This document shows positions 7,931 through 15,010 of a stretch of DNA of 64,000 bases, one piece after another. The stretch's first letter is position 1. The number at the start of each line of letters is the position of its first letter. The stretch is from contig NZ_JBFEGG010000003.1 of assembly GCF_047228935.1 (NCBI RefSeq), positions 372,001 through 436,000 on the forward strand, written 5' to 3'. The position numbers were made by a program, and so were the translations under genes. Below the pieces are notes generated by a model. It did no database searches and was not told the DNA's origin. It worked only from the letters and a program-made list of their open reading frames with translations. Source of the stretch: Ornithinibacillus sp047228935 (GTDB taxonomy: Bacteria > Bacillota > Bacilli > Bacillales > Amphibacillaceae).

Positions 7931-8047
7931 ATGAACTATCGAGGAAGTTTTAAATGGGCTGCAATGATGATGCGAGAGCACACTCAAATGTTAAACGAGA
8001 TGTGGAAGCAGCAAATAACAAGGAACAGTTATAAAAATCAATTCTAG
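7931..8047 (+). CDS. Short YolD-like protein
   Basis: 38 residues beginning MNYRGSFKWAAMMMREHTQ. The RG-x-KW motif followed by a helix is the N-terminus of YolD-like proteins, which in B. subtilis pair with SOS-induced Y-family DNA polymerases (YqjX-YqjW, YolD-UvrX). Family members are usually longer (60-110 residues), so this one is either a short form or truncated by the stop at 8045. No polymerase gene is nearby. It is in one unit with the WYL-like gene behind the LexA box. Confidence 0.55.
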   Translation: MNYRGSFKWAAMMMREHTQMLNEMWKQQITRNSYKNQF

Positions 8048-8138
8048 AAACATTTTCTTAAAACAAGTTGAATTTTTAACATTTGATTTTCTGAAGTATG
8101 GATTTCTGATTGTGATATTATTATTTATTCCTATCAAA

Positions 8139-8225
8139 TTTGCCGCGGGTCTATTCCTCTGGGGGCATTTTACAAAATTAATAGTAGCAAGGGATAGAGA
8201 GTGATTTCTACCCTTGCTTTTTTAT
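8139..8225 (+). repeat. Attachment-type direct repeat, copy 2 (damaged tRNA 3' end plus terminator)
   Basis: Begins TTTGCCGCGGGTC, corresponding to the tRNA T arm with several changes, and from ACAAAATTAATAGTAGCAAG onward is nearly identical to 7356-7411 including the terminator stem. It lacks the 5' half of the tRNA and cannot make a tRNA. It is best explained as an attachment-site copy left by integration. Confidence 0.75.
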
Positions 8226-8270
8226 ACAGAAAAGTGGGCAACTAACCAGATTTCAAACCTTACTTAAACG

Positions 8271-8726
8271 TTACATACTCAAACATATTTTTTCTCCCTC
8301 CAATATCATTTTACTCTGATACATTTCCAGCCTCCTGAGTGCAAAATCGAATTCAACATTAAATATGCTTATAATATCCGTAACCGTAGGTGTGTGTAGT
8401 TTTTCTAGCATAAAGGTTGGAACGCAAAAGTGATAGGCAAAATGATTCGCTTGCCATTCTTGAAGGTCCATAAAGGATTTTTTCATCGTTAGTTGGTTAC
8501 CGAAGTGTCTTAAAAAATGACATATTTCATGTCCGAATAATTGCCATTGTTTTTGTTTGGTATCATATTGAAGGATGATACTATTACCATATCTGTAGGT
8601 AGAGGAGCTATAATAAAGGTTTATCCCGAGTTTAATGGCAATATCCTCTAGATCTAATTGCTCAGGATGACTAATGGATAAATTATTGTATAAATTGAAA
8701 ACAAAATCTTCTAAATGCGTATACAT
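8271..8726 (-). CDS. ImmA/IrrE-type metallopeptidase
   Basis: A 151-residue zinc peptidase with HEICH near residue 74, the HExxH motif, followed by a helix with the downstream EWQANHFAYHFCVP segment that supplies the third ligand in this family. ImmA of ICEBs1 cleaves the repressor ImmR to release prophage-like genes after DNA damage or quorum signalling. The start at 8726 (MYTHLEDF) is chosen because AGGAGG lies six bases upstream; longer in-frame starts lack this. It is downstream of, and co-directional with, the xre repressor gene, which is the immR-immA order. Confidence 0.87.
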   Translation of the reverse strand: MYTHLEDFVFNLYNNLSISHPEQLDLEDIAIKLGINLYYSSSTYRYGNSIILQYDTKQKQWQLFGHEICHFLRHFGNQLTMKKSFMDLQEWQANHFAYHFCVPTFMLEKLHTPTVTDIISIFNVEFDFALRRLEMYQSKMILEGEKICLSM

Positions 8727-8903
8727 TTCCATCCTCCTAAATACGAATATACGTTCTATTTTGTGGTATAAGATGAGGAGTGCAGATTTATGCACCCCTT
8801 AAAAGTCCAATCCTGGTTTAACCCTGATAGCTCTCTTTAGATGTGGTATTACTCGAAAATAAAGGTGTTCTTTGTTAGTTGGAATTACCTTTCGTAAAAC
8901 AAA

Positions 8904-9329
8904 CTAACTCTCCCTGTTCTTACTTAATTTAAATTTTATAAATTCATAAACCTCTTCTAATTGCTCTGATGTCATGTTGGCAAGGTCGTTAAACATTAAA
9001 TCGGCATCATGGAATTCCCTGGTAATTTTTTCCATGATATTAACTCTCCGATGTTCTTCAGGATCCTGACTAGAAAAAAACAGATCGAATTCACTACCTT
9101 TTTTCTCAGGTGCAAATCCAGCCATAATGAAGAGGTCGTCTAATTCTAGTTCAAGCTTTTTTGCTAATAATCTTAAGGTGGGTTTAGATGGATTATGCTC
9201 TCCGCGTTCAATTTTACTTAAATGAGAGAAACTGATACCAGTTTTTTCGGAAAGTGCTCGTAAGGACATGCCGTTATTTTCCTTACGATAGTTCCTCAAA
9301 AAGTCCCCAATATTATTGTTAGCTACCAT
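8904..9329 (-). CDS. Xre-family phage repressor
   Basis: A 141-residue DNA-binding protein. The helix-turn-helix is in the first 70 residues (MSLRALSEKTGISFSHLSKIERG), with a C-terminal helical oligomerisation region. It resembles Xre of PBSX and ImmR of ICEBs1. The likely partner is the ImmA protease encoded next on the same strand. The start at 9329 (ATG) is preceded by GGTGAT; GTG codons at 9341 and 9338 are in frame but have no site. Repeats of CAACACAA in the divergent promoter region are its probable operators. Confidence 0.88.
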   Translation of the reverse strand: MVANNNIGDFLRNYRKENNGMSLRALSEKTGISFSHLSKIERGEHNPSKPTLRLLAKKLELELDDLFIMAGFAPEKKGSEFDLFFSSQDPEEHRRVNIMEKITREFHDADLMFNDLANMTSEQLEEVYEFIKFKLSKNRES

Positions 9330-9376
9330 ATTGATCACCACTGATTCCTAGTCTTACAGTTTATTGTATCGTAAAA

Positions 9377-9460
9377 CAACACAAAAATAAATAAAAATCT
9401 AATTTTGTGTTGACATTTAACACGAAATAGATTATCTTAGTGTCAAGTTACAACACAAGA
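9377..9460. promoter_or_regulatory. Divergent phage control region with repressor repeats
   Basis: TTGACA (9410-9415), 17 bp and TATCTT (9433-9438) form a rightward promoter. CAACACAAAA (9377-9386) and TTTTGTGTTG (9403-9412) are a perfect inverted pair, the second covering the -35; CAACACAAGA (9451-9460) is a third copy after the -10. Confidence 0.75.
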
Positions 9461-9495
9461 CGAGCAACTCATTTCTAAAAGGAGGTGGCCAAGCT

Positions 9496-9543
9496 ATGTT
9501 GATTGGTAAAAGTAATAAGTGGCTGCTTATTCGAGCAGGTTAA
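9496..9543 (+). CDS. Possible 15-residue peptide or leftover of an early gene
   Basis: ATG at 9496 follows an excellent GGAGGTGG ribosome site (9481-9488) and encodes only 15 residues (MLIGKSNKWLLIRAG). It is the first open frame behind the rightward promoter. It may be the stump of a Cro-like or antirepressor gene or a leader peptide. No similarity recognised. Confidence 0.3.
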   Translation: MLIGKSNKWLLIRAG

Positions 9544-9565
9544 CTATCAATCGGGAGGAGATGGA

Positions 9566-9760
9566 ATGAGATTAGAAGATCTACCTATTAAGAAGGGTGC
9601 ATTAATTATCGATATCAATGAAAGAGATAAACCATTTGTTGTAGTGTATTGTCAAGGGAAAGCTAGGATAACTTATTTACCTGAACATGGTGAGACGAAG
9701 ATTATTACACATCAGGGGAAGGTGAAGCGCATCAAGTTTGATGAAGGGGAAGAATTTTGA
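9566..9760 (+). CDS. XtrA/YqaO-family phage protein
   Basis: A 64-residue protein ending THQGKVKRIKFDEGEEF. This C-terminal pattern, HGxTxxxxHxGKVxRxxFxEGExF, is that of the XtrA/YqaO family found beside the Xpf gene in PBSX and skin. The molecular function is unknown. The start at 9566 has GGGAGGAG ten bases upstream. Its neighbours, repressor on one side and Xpf-like gene on the other, agree with the family's usual position. Confidence 0.72.
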   Translation: MRLEDLPIKKGALIIDINERDKPFVVVYCQGKARITYLPEHGETKIITHQGKVKRIKFDEGEEF

Positions 9761-9790
9761 CTGAATTATTATGGCTTCATATTCAATAGA

Positions 9791-9868
9791 GTGGCTATTG
9801 AATGGGTATTAAGTTTATTCTTTGAAGCTAGGATTAATAAAGAAATTATAGAAGAAATGCTTAAATAG
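9791..9868 (+). CDS. Doubtful 25-residue reading frame
   Basis: GTG at 9791 opens a frame ending ARINKEIIEEMLK. It has no good ribosome site. It looks like the tail of a small phage protein but may be chance. Confidence 0.2.
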   Translation: MAIEWVLSLFFEARINKEIIEEMLK

Positions 9869-9895
9869 TTCTACCAGTAAGCTGGAGGATACTGA

Positions 9896-9949
9896 ATGAT
9901 AGCTAGTCTATTGTTTGGTGTCCTTATTTTTATGTATTTACAAATATGA
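9896..9949 (+). CDS. Possible 17-residue membrane peptide
   Basis: ATG at 9896 preceded by CTGGAGGAT encodes MIASLLFGVLIFMYLQI, a single hydrophobic segment, ending just before the xpf-like gene. A good ribosome site and a wholly hydrophobic product are the only support. Confidence 0.3.
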   Translation: MIASLLFGVLIFMYLQI

Positions 9950-9969
9950 AACGTTGTGGAGGAGTTTAG

Positions 9970-10461
9970 ATGAGTCGAAAATCAACGGAAAATTGGACGG
10001 ATAAATTAATTCTAGAATATGAACAGAGTAAGCAGGCGTTATTCAACATGAAAAACAATTTAGGAGACTCATTACTGGATCAGCTAGATAAGACGCAAAT
10101 TAATAGCATGATTGAAACAATTCAAGAAGCGATTGAATGGATGTCTACTGGTCGAGAGCCAAATAAAATACGTGGAATCGATAAAAAGGCAGCATATCAA
10201 CGTATGGCAATAGAGGATATGGACATGTTTCCATCACTGGAAATTATACCCGAAGAACGGAAATTAAACCAAGTAGAGAAGAGTACTATTATCAATATTC
10301 TAGCAGAAATGACACCACGACAAAGGCAATGCTTCTTATTGCATACGGTCTATGCGCTATCATACGCAGAAATATCTAATGAATTAAATATTGGTAGAAG
10401 TACAGTTCAAAAACATATTGAGCGTGCGAAGGATAAAATTTGTCGTGCAGATGTCGTATGA
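9970..10461 (+). CDS. Phage positive-control sigma-like factor (Xpf-like)
   Basis: A 163-residue protein whose C-terminal third is a sigma region-4 helix-turn-helix (MTPRQRQCFLLHTVYAL, then SYAEISNELNIGRSTVQKHI). The N-terminal part is helical and carries no region 2, so it is not an ordinary ECF factor. In PBSX, Xpf of this form turns on the late operon, which includes holin and endolysin. The start follows TGGAGGAG. Here the only genes downstream are the holin and endolysin, so these are its likely targets. Confidence 0.75.
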   Translation: MSRKSTENWTDKLILEYEQSKQALFNMKNNLGDSLLDQLDKTQINSMIETIQEAIEWMSTGREPNKIRGIDKKAAYQRMAIEDMDMFPSLEIIPEERKLNQVEKSTIINILAEMTPRQRQCFLLHTVYALSYAEISNELNIGRSTVQKHIERAKDKICRADVV

Positions 10462-10476
10462 AGTTCTTAATAAGTG

Positions 10477-10508
10477 AAAGGAGCTTTTCAGATTTAAGCT
10501 CTTTATTT
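10477..10508 (+). terminator. Weak terminator after the xpf-like gene
   Basis: GAGCTT (10481-10486) pairs with AAGCTC (10496-10501), followed by a short T-rich stretch. Confidence 0.45.
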
Positions 10509-10716
10509 CATAAAAAAAAGATCATACACGAGCCTTATAATCTGATTTAGGATTTATCAAAGTATTGGAGTTTTAATACTATGAAAAGGAATAGTGTTGA
10601 ACGTGTATGGTGTGAGACGGGAGGGATTGGAATGGTATAAGAGTGTTAGAGGAATCAAAAGAGTTATTCTATTTTTGGACGGAGCTAATGATTTTAAGTA
10701 ATAAAAGGGGGTACTT

Positions 10717-10935
10717 ATGGATGAAACTTTAATTCAATATTTTCTTACACAGGGGCCATTTGCAGTTCTTTTTGTATGGCTATTTTATACGAGTAGAAAA
10801 GAAGCAAATGAAAGAGAAAAAAAACTCTATCAAACAATCAATGATCAAAATGAAATATTAAAAGGATTTAGCACTAAGTATGACATCGTAATTACAAAAC
10901 TAGATGATATAGAAGAACGTTTGCCACCTAAGTAA
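10717..10935 (+). CDS. BhlA/UviB-type holin
   Basis: A 72-residue protein: a hydrophobic segment at residues 5-25 (IQYFLTQGPFAVLFVWLFYTS) with outside N-terminus, then a charged helix (REANEREKKLYQTINDQNE) and the typical ending KYDIVITKLDDIEERL. This is the BhlA/UviB holin-like layout found before endolysins in Bacillus phages. A GGGGGT site precedes the ATG. The endolysin gene follows after some 340 bases, more than usual, suggesting loss of material between them. Confidence 0.82.
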   Translation: MDETLIQYFLTQGPFAVLFVWLFYTSRKEANEREKKLYQTINDQNEILKGFSTKYDIVITKLDDIEERLPPK

Positions 10936-10975
10936 GGGCTTTTTATTATATTTCGCTTGTGGAGGTGATTATAGG

Positions 10976-11056
10976 TTGAAGATTAATGGGAATAAGTATT
11001 CCTTTATTCTGTGCTCAGCTAATCCTATAATCCTAGCAGCCATATCTATGATTTAA
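10976..11056 (+). CDS. Possible short peptide between holin and endolysin
   Basis: TTG at 10976 after a near-perfect GGAGGTGAT site encodes 26 residues (KINGNKYSFILCSANPIILA and a few more). It is probably the start of a gene deleted during prophage decay. No similarity recognised. Confidence 0.3.
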   Translation: MKINGNKYSFILCSANPIILAAISMI

Positions 11057-11277
11057 CAACATCGGTAATAGTAGGGGATTTGTACAAGCATTCTCTCACC
11101 CTTAAGTTAAGGATAAGCCAGTATCAACATGTTAGTGGATTGTCTTATGACTCACATTCATGTGCTTAAGTAATCATGTAAATATGAAAGAACTAAAAAA
11201 ATCAACTGATTAAATAAGTGGCTAGTTCAAATGGACAAGTCACTTTTTTAATATAAAAAATTAGGAGGAGATTGTTT
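11057..11277. other. Gene-free remnant region before endolysin
   Basis: About 220 bases without a convincing reading frame. An imperfect 13-bp hairpin at 11217-11245 followed by TTTTTTAA could stop transcription before the endolysin, so the endolysin may have its own promoter or depend on read-through. Confidence 0.5.
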
Positions 11278-12132
11278 ATGGTTAAAATCGCATTAGATGC
11301 AGGACATGGTATGAATACACCGGGGAAAAGAACTCCGGATGGTGAACGAGAGTGGTATTTTAACAACAAAGTAGTAGTTGCAGCTACCAGATATCTTAAT
11401 GAATATGAAAATGCAACAATAATTCGCTTAGATGATCCTACTGGAAACACAGATGTATCTTTAACGGCACGAACTAACAAGGCAAATAGTGAAGGTGCTG
11501 ATATTCTGGTATCTTATCATCATAACGCAAACACAGGTCAATGGGGTACTTGGACTGGAACGGAAACATACTATTATCCAGGTTCATCTTCCGGCTATGC
11601 ATTAGCTAGTAAAATTCATCCAGCAATTGTAGGGGCAATGGGGTTACGAGATCGTGGTATTAAATCAGAAAACTTCCATATGCTTCGTGAATCCAATATG
11701 CCAGCAATACTAATTGAAGGCGGATTTATGGATTCTACTATCGATATTGTCAAAATGCGAAACGATACTGTTATGAATAACACAGGGAAGGCGCTAGCAG
11801 ATGCAATTGCCTCTCATTTTGGATTAAGAAAAAAAGATAATGGCGGAACAGGTACGTACACAGTTCAGCCTGGTGACACATTGTGGAGTATTGCACAAGC
11901 CCATAATATGACAGTACAACAATTAAAGGATTTAAACGGCCTTACGGATGATACTATTTATCCTGGACAAGTTCTGATTGTTAATGGTGGAGCAGTTTAT
12001 CACGTAGTCCAATCTGGTGAAACATTATGGGGAATTGCACAACAGTATAACACTACGGTTGATACCATCAAAAGCTTAAATGGATTGACAAGCGATGTTA
12101 TCCAACCAGGGGATCGTTTGAGAGTTAGGTAA
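11278..12132 (+). CDS. N-acetylmuramoyl-L-alanine amidase with two LysM domains (endolysin)
   Basis: A 284-residue cell-wall hydrolase. The N-terminal amidase_3 domain (about 1-175) has the zinc ligands in DAGHG, the glutamate of REWYFNN, the SYHHNA histidine and the catalytic glutamate of LIEGGFMD. Two LysM peptidoglycan-binding repeats follow (about 190-235 and 240-284; YTVQPGDTLWSIAQ and YHVVQSGETLWGIAQ). It cuts the bond between MurNAc and L-alanine. There is no signal peptide, so export would need the holin. An AGGAGGAG site fixes the start. A strong terminator ends the unit. Confidence 0.92.
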   Translation: MVKIALDAGHGMNTPGKRTPDGEREWYFNNKVVVAATRYLNEYENATIIRLDDPTGNTDVSLTARTNKANSEGADILVSYHHNANTGQWGTWTGTETYYYPGSSSGYALASKIHPAIVGAMGLRDRGIKSENFHMLRESNMPAILIEGGFMDSTIDIVKMRNDTVMNNTGKALADAIASHFGLRKKDNGGTGTYTVQPGDTLWSIAQAHNMTVQQLKDLNGLTDDTIYPGQVLIVNGGAVYHVVQSGETLWGIAQQYNTTVDTIKSLNGLTSDVIQPGDRLRVR

Positions 12133-12155
12133 AAACAGGTAAATGACTAATGACT

Positions 12156-12188
12156 AAAGCCCAGCCCGTGACAATGGCTGGGCTTTTT
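12156..12188 (+). terminator. Terminator after endolysin
   Basis: AAGCCCAGCC (12157-12166) pairs perfectly with GGCTGGGCTT (12176-12185), then a T run. Confidence 0.92.
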
Positions 12189-12392
12189 TACTTTAAAGGT
12201 ATCTGTTATAACAAAGTTGATAACAGAATGGCCATGTTTGTATGTTCAGGTTTAATGAGGTTTCGACTTGTATGAGTCTTTGTTGTAAAAAACTAAAAAA
12301 CAAGGAAACTTTGGTGCACTAGCTACTGATAATTGCGATTAGGAGGAGAGTTTTGTATACTTAGGACGAAAATGATATATAGAAGGTGCCTT

Positions 12393-12644
12393 ATGGAAAA
12401 AGTTTTATTATACACAAAAGAAAACTGTTCTCTTTGTGATAACGCTGAAGCATTACTGGAAATGTTTCAACTTGATTTTGATTTTGAAATTGAAAAGCGC
12501 GATATTTACACGAATGATGCGTGGCTAGAAAACTATCATTTATCCATACCAGTAATCGAAATAGGCGGGATTCAGCTGAATTGTGAACAGGTGGACTATA
12601 ATTCAATTGAAACCACCTTAAGTGAGAATTTACAAAAGAAATAA
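12393..12644 (+). CDS. Glutaredoxin-family protein
   Basis: An 83-residue thioredoxin-fold protein with CSLC near residue 12 in the usual glutaredoxin position (LYTKENCSLCDNAEALL) and the cis-proline of SIPVIEIGG. It probably acts as a cytoplasmic thiol-disulfide reductant, or as a YruB/DUF836-type glutaredoxin-like protein. The start at 12393 has AGAAGGTG just upstream; a much better AGGAGGAG further 5' is too far away to serve it. It stands alone before the cggR promoter. Confidence 0.85.
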   Translation: MEKVLLYTKENCSLCDNAEALLEMFQLDFDFEIEKRDIYTNDAWLENYHLSIPVIEIGGIQLNCEQVDYNSIETTLSENLQKK

Positions 12645-12666
12645 CTAAATTTTACAATCATATTGT

Positions 12667-12694
12667 TTGTATATTTTACACATTATGGTATGAT
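12667..12694 (+). promoter_or_regulatory. cggR-gapA operon promoter
   Basis: TTGTAT (12667-12672), a 16-bp spacer and TATGAT (12689-12694). The transcript would begin around 12702. Confidence 0.6.
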
Positions 12695-12702
12695 AATAAT
12701 GT

Positions 12703-12730
12703 ACATAGAATCTTCTATGTGAATTTTTTT
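12703..12730 (+). promoter_or_regulatory. Leader hairpin with T run before the CggR operator
   Basis: ACATAGAA (12703-12710) pairs perfectly with TTCTATGT (12713-12720) and GAATTTTTTT follows. It has the form of a small intrinsic terminator at the very start of the transcript. Confidence 0.5.
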
Positions 12731-12776
12731 GGGACATGTGGGACACCATAAGAATGTGTGGGACATTTTCGTTCCC
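12731..12776 (+). promoter_or_regulatory. CggR operator
   Basis: Three GGGAC elements (12731, 12740 and 12760) and a GTTCCC end lie between the promoter and cggR. In B. subtilis, CggR binds repeated GGGAC/TGTCC sites at this position as a block to transcription, released by fructose-1,6-bisphosphate. Confidence 0.75.
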
Positions 12777-12796
12777 GATTCTAAAGGGGTAATGTC

Positions 12797-13825
12797 ATGA
12801 AAGAGTTAGTCGACTTACAAAAAAAGCTTATACCTGACTTGTTAGACGTAATGCAATCGAGATTCTCTCTGCTCAGAAGTGTTAACCTCTATCAACCAAT
12901 TGGAAGAAGAGGGCTTGCAGAAAGTAGCAATTTAACTGAAAGACAAGTTCGAAGTGAGATTGATTTACTTTATGAACAAGGGTTATTAGAAGTTACGACA
13001 AAGGGAATGCTTATTACGGAACAAGGTAAAAAAGTTCTAGAACAATTAAGTCAATTTATGGGTGAGATAATGGGCTTAAGTGTTTTAGAAAAAAGAATTA
13101 AGGAAACATTACAAGTAGAGAATGTTGTCGTTGTACCAGGTAATAGTGATGATGCAGAATGGGTTAAACAAGAGATGGGCAAGGCTTGTGTTAATTACCT
13201 AAAGAAAATCATCATGCCTAACGCAACCATTGCTGTAACAGGTGGTACTACGATGGCTTCGGTTGCTAGTGTGATGACCCCATTTGAAAAAGATAGTAAT
13301 TACCTGTTTGTGCCAGCAAGAGGTGGCATTGGGGAAAAGATGGAAAATCAAGCAAACACCATCGTTGCACAAATGTCTCGAAAAGCACAAGGAGACTACC
13401 GGTTACTCTATGTCCCTGATCCAATTAGTGAAACGTCCTATCAAAACATCATCCAAGAGCCTTCTATTATAGAAGTTTTAAAGCTTATAAAAAATGCAGA
13501 TATTGTCCTACATGGCATTGGTGATGCGTTTACGATGGCAGACCGCAGGAAGACTCCTGATGAACTAAGAGAAAAACTTGTAGAAAAAAATGCAGTTAGT
13601 GAAGCATTTGGCTATTATTTTGATCAACAGGGTAATGTTGTCCATAAAGTACGCACAGTTGGATTGCAACTTGAAGATTTAGAATCAAAGGAATATGTAG
13701 TTACCGTTGCTGGCGGAAAGTCAAAAGCAAGAGCAATTGAATCCTATTTCAAGCACGGTACAAGTAATGTGCTCATTACAGATGAGGCAGCAGCAGAACA
13801 GATTTTAAGGGATACTTCCCTTTAA
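12797..13825 (+). CDS. cggR: Central glycolytic genes repressor CggR
   Basis: A 342-residue SorC/DeoR-family regulator. The winged helix is near residues 25-75 (GRRGLAESSNLTERQVRSEI). The sugar-phosphate effector domain follows (AVTGGTTMASVASVM near residue 148; VVTVAGGKSKARAIESYF near 308). It represses its own operon and lets go when fructose-1,6-bisphosphate is plentiful. gapA follows after 38 bases, the invariant cggR-gapA pairing. AAGGGG precedes the start. Confidence 0.96.
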   Translation: MKELVDLQKKLIPDLLDVMQSRFSLLRSVNLYQPIGRRGLAESSNLTERQVRSEIDLLYEQGLLEVTTKGMLITEQGKKVLEQLSQFMGEIMGLSVLEKRIKETLQVENVVVVPGNSDDAEWVKQEMGKACVNYLKKIIMPNATIAVTGGTTMASVASVMTPFEKDSNYLFVPARGGIGEKMENQANTIVAQMSRKAQGDYRLLYVPDPISETSYQNIIQEPSIIEVLKLIKNADIVLHGIGDAFTMADRRKTPDELREKLVEKNAVSEAFGYYFDQQGNVVHKVRTVGLQLEDLESKEYVVTVAGGKSKARAIESYFKHGTSNVLITDEAAAEQILRDTSL

Positions 13826-13863
13826 ATAAATCATATTAGAAGAAATTTTAGGAGGAATATAAA

Positions 13864-14871
13864 ATGGCAGTAAAAGTTGGTATTAATGGTTTTGGACGTA
13901 TTGGACGTAATGTATTTCGTCAAGCTCTAAAAAGAGACGATGTTGAAATCGTAGCAGTAAATGACTTAACAGATGCAAATATGCTTGCACATCTATTAAA
14001 ATATGACTCAGTACATGGTGTATTAGAGGAAGAAGTATCTGTAAACGGTTCTAACATTGTTGTTGATGGAAAAGAAATTAAAGTATTAGCTGAGCGTGAC
14101 CCAGCAAATCTTCCTTGGGGTGAACTTGGTGTTGAAGTGGTAGTCGAATCAACAGGTCGCTTCGTTGATCGTGAATCTTCTCAAAAACATATTGATGCTG
14201 GTGCGAAAAAAGTTATTATCTCTGCTCCTGCTAAAAATGAAGATTTAACAATCGTTATGGGTGTTAACCATGACCAATATGATCCTAGTGAGCACCATAT
14301 CGTATCAAACGCTTCTTGTACTACAAACTGTTTAGCACCATTTGCTAAAGTGCTTAACGATAAATTCGGAATTAAACGTGGTCTAATGACAACTGTTCAT
14401 GCATATACAAACGACCAACAAATTCTTGATTTACCACATAAAGACTATCGTCGTGCTCGTGCAGCAGCTGAAAATATTATCCCTACAACTACTGGTGCTG
14501 CAAAAGCAGTTGCACTAGTATTACCTGAATTAAAAGGTAAATTAAATGGTATGGCTGTTCGTGTACCTGTTCCAGACGGTTCAATGGTAGACTTAGTAGC
14601 AGAAGTTGAAAAGGACGTAACTGCTGAAGAAGTTAACCAAGCATTCAAAGAAGCTGCAGAGAACGAATTAAAAGGAATCTTTGAATATAGTGAAGCTCCA
14701 CTAGTATCTCGTGATATTGTTGGAAATACTCATTCTTCTATCCTAGATGGTCTATCTACTATGGTAATGGAAGGTAACATGGTTAAAGTTCTTTCTTGGT
14801 ATGACAACGAAATGGGTTACTCTACTCGTGTTGTTGACTTAGTTGCTTACATGGGACAAAAAGGACTATAA
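13864..14871 (+). CDS. gapA: Glyceraldehyde-3-phosphate dehydrogenase (glycolytic)
   Basis: A 335-residue NAD-dependent enzyme turning glyceraldehyde-3-phosphate into 1,3-bisphosphoglycerate. NAD-binding GFGRIGR is at residues 8-14, and the active-site cysteine is in SNASCTTNCLAP with the catalytic histidine further on. The codon use is biased as in highly expressed genes. GGAGG precedes the start. Linkage to cggR identifies the glycolytic GapA and not the gluconeogenic GapB. Confidence 0.98.
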   Translation: MAVKVGINGFGRIGRNVFRQALKRDDVEIVAVNDLTDANMLAHLLKYDSVHGVLEEEVSVNGSNIVVDGKEIKVLAERDPANLPWGELGVEVVVESTGRFVDRESSQKHIDAGAKKVIISAPAKNEDLTIVMGVNHDQYDPSEHHIVSNASCTTNCLAPFAKVLNDKFGIKRGLMTTVHAYTNDQQILDLPHKDYRRARAAAENIIPTTTGAAKAVALVLPELKGKLNGMAVRVPVPDGSMVDLVAEVEKDVTAEEVNQAFKEAAENELKGIFEYSEAPLVSRDIVGNTHSSILDGLSTMVMEGNMVKVLSWYDNEMGYSTRVVDLVAYMGQKGL

Positions 14872-14880
14872 AACATACAG

Positions 14881-14912
14881 AAAAGGTGGAGGAATAATTC
14901 TCCTCCTTTTCT
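14881..14912 (+). terminator. Hairpin between gapA and pgk
   Basis: AAAAGG-T-GGAG pairs with CTCC-T-CCTTTT. It may act as a partial terminator and as a 3' shield for the abundant cggR-gapA message, lowering expression of the genes after it. Confidence 0.7.
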
Positions 14913-15010
14913 CATGTGATTTTTGCAACTTTCTCCCTGAGTAATAGTCAAAGACTAGGGAAACCTATGAAGTAATGCTTACATATTTTTTATTTTGGGA
15001 GGGAATCCAA

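Larger units (their letters stand above)
7278..12190. mobile_element. Degenerate prophage at tRNA-Arg reduced to regulation and lysis genes
   Basis: The order tRNA, integrase remnant (minus), duplicated tRNA end, immA (minus), xre (minus), xtrA, xpf-like, holin, endolysin is that of a small temperate phage of the PBSX/ICEBs1 regulatory type. No replication, packaging, head or tail gene is left. The right boundary is not marked by a third tRNA copy; the endolysin terminator at 12156-12188 is taken as the practical end. Whether this is one decayed phage or two tandem insertions is open. Confidence 0.8.

Noticed and set aside
9970..10461. Xpf-like gene as an ordinary ECF sigma factor
   Set aside because: No region 2 can be found; only region 4 is present, as in phage positive-control factors.
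10523..10609. CATACACG/CGTGTATG inverted repeat as an attachment site
   Set aside because: Only 8 bp, 71 bases between arms, and no second copy at the element edges.
12190..12392. Search for a third tRNA-Arg end (right attachment site)
   Set aside because: No stretch resembling the shared repeat was found after the endolysin.
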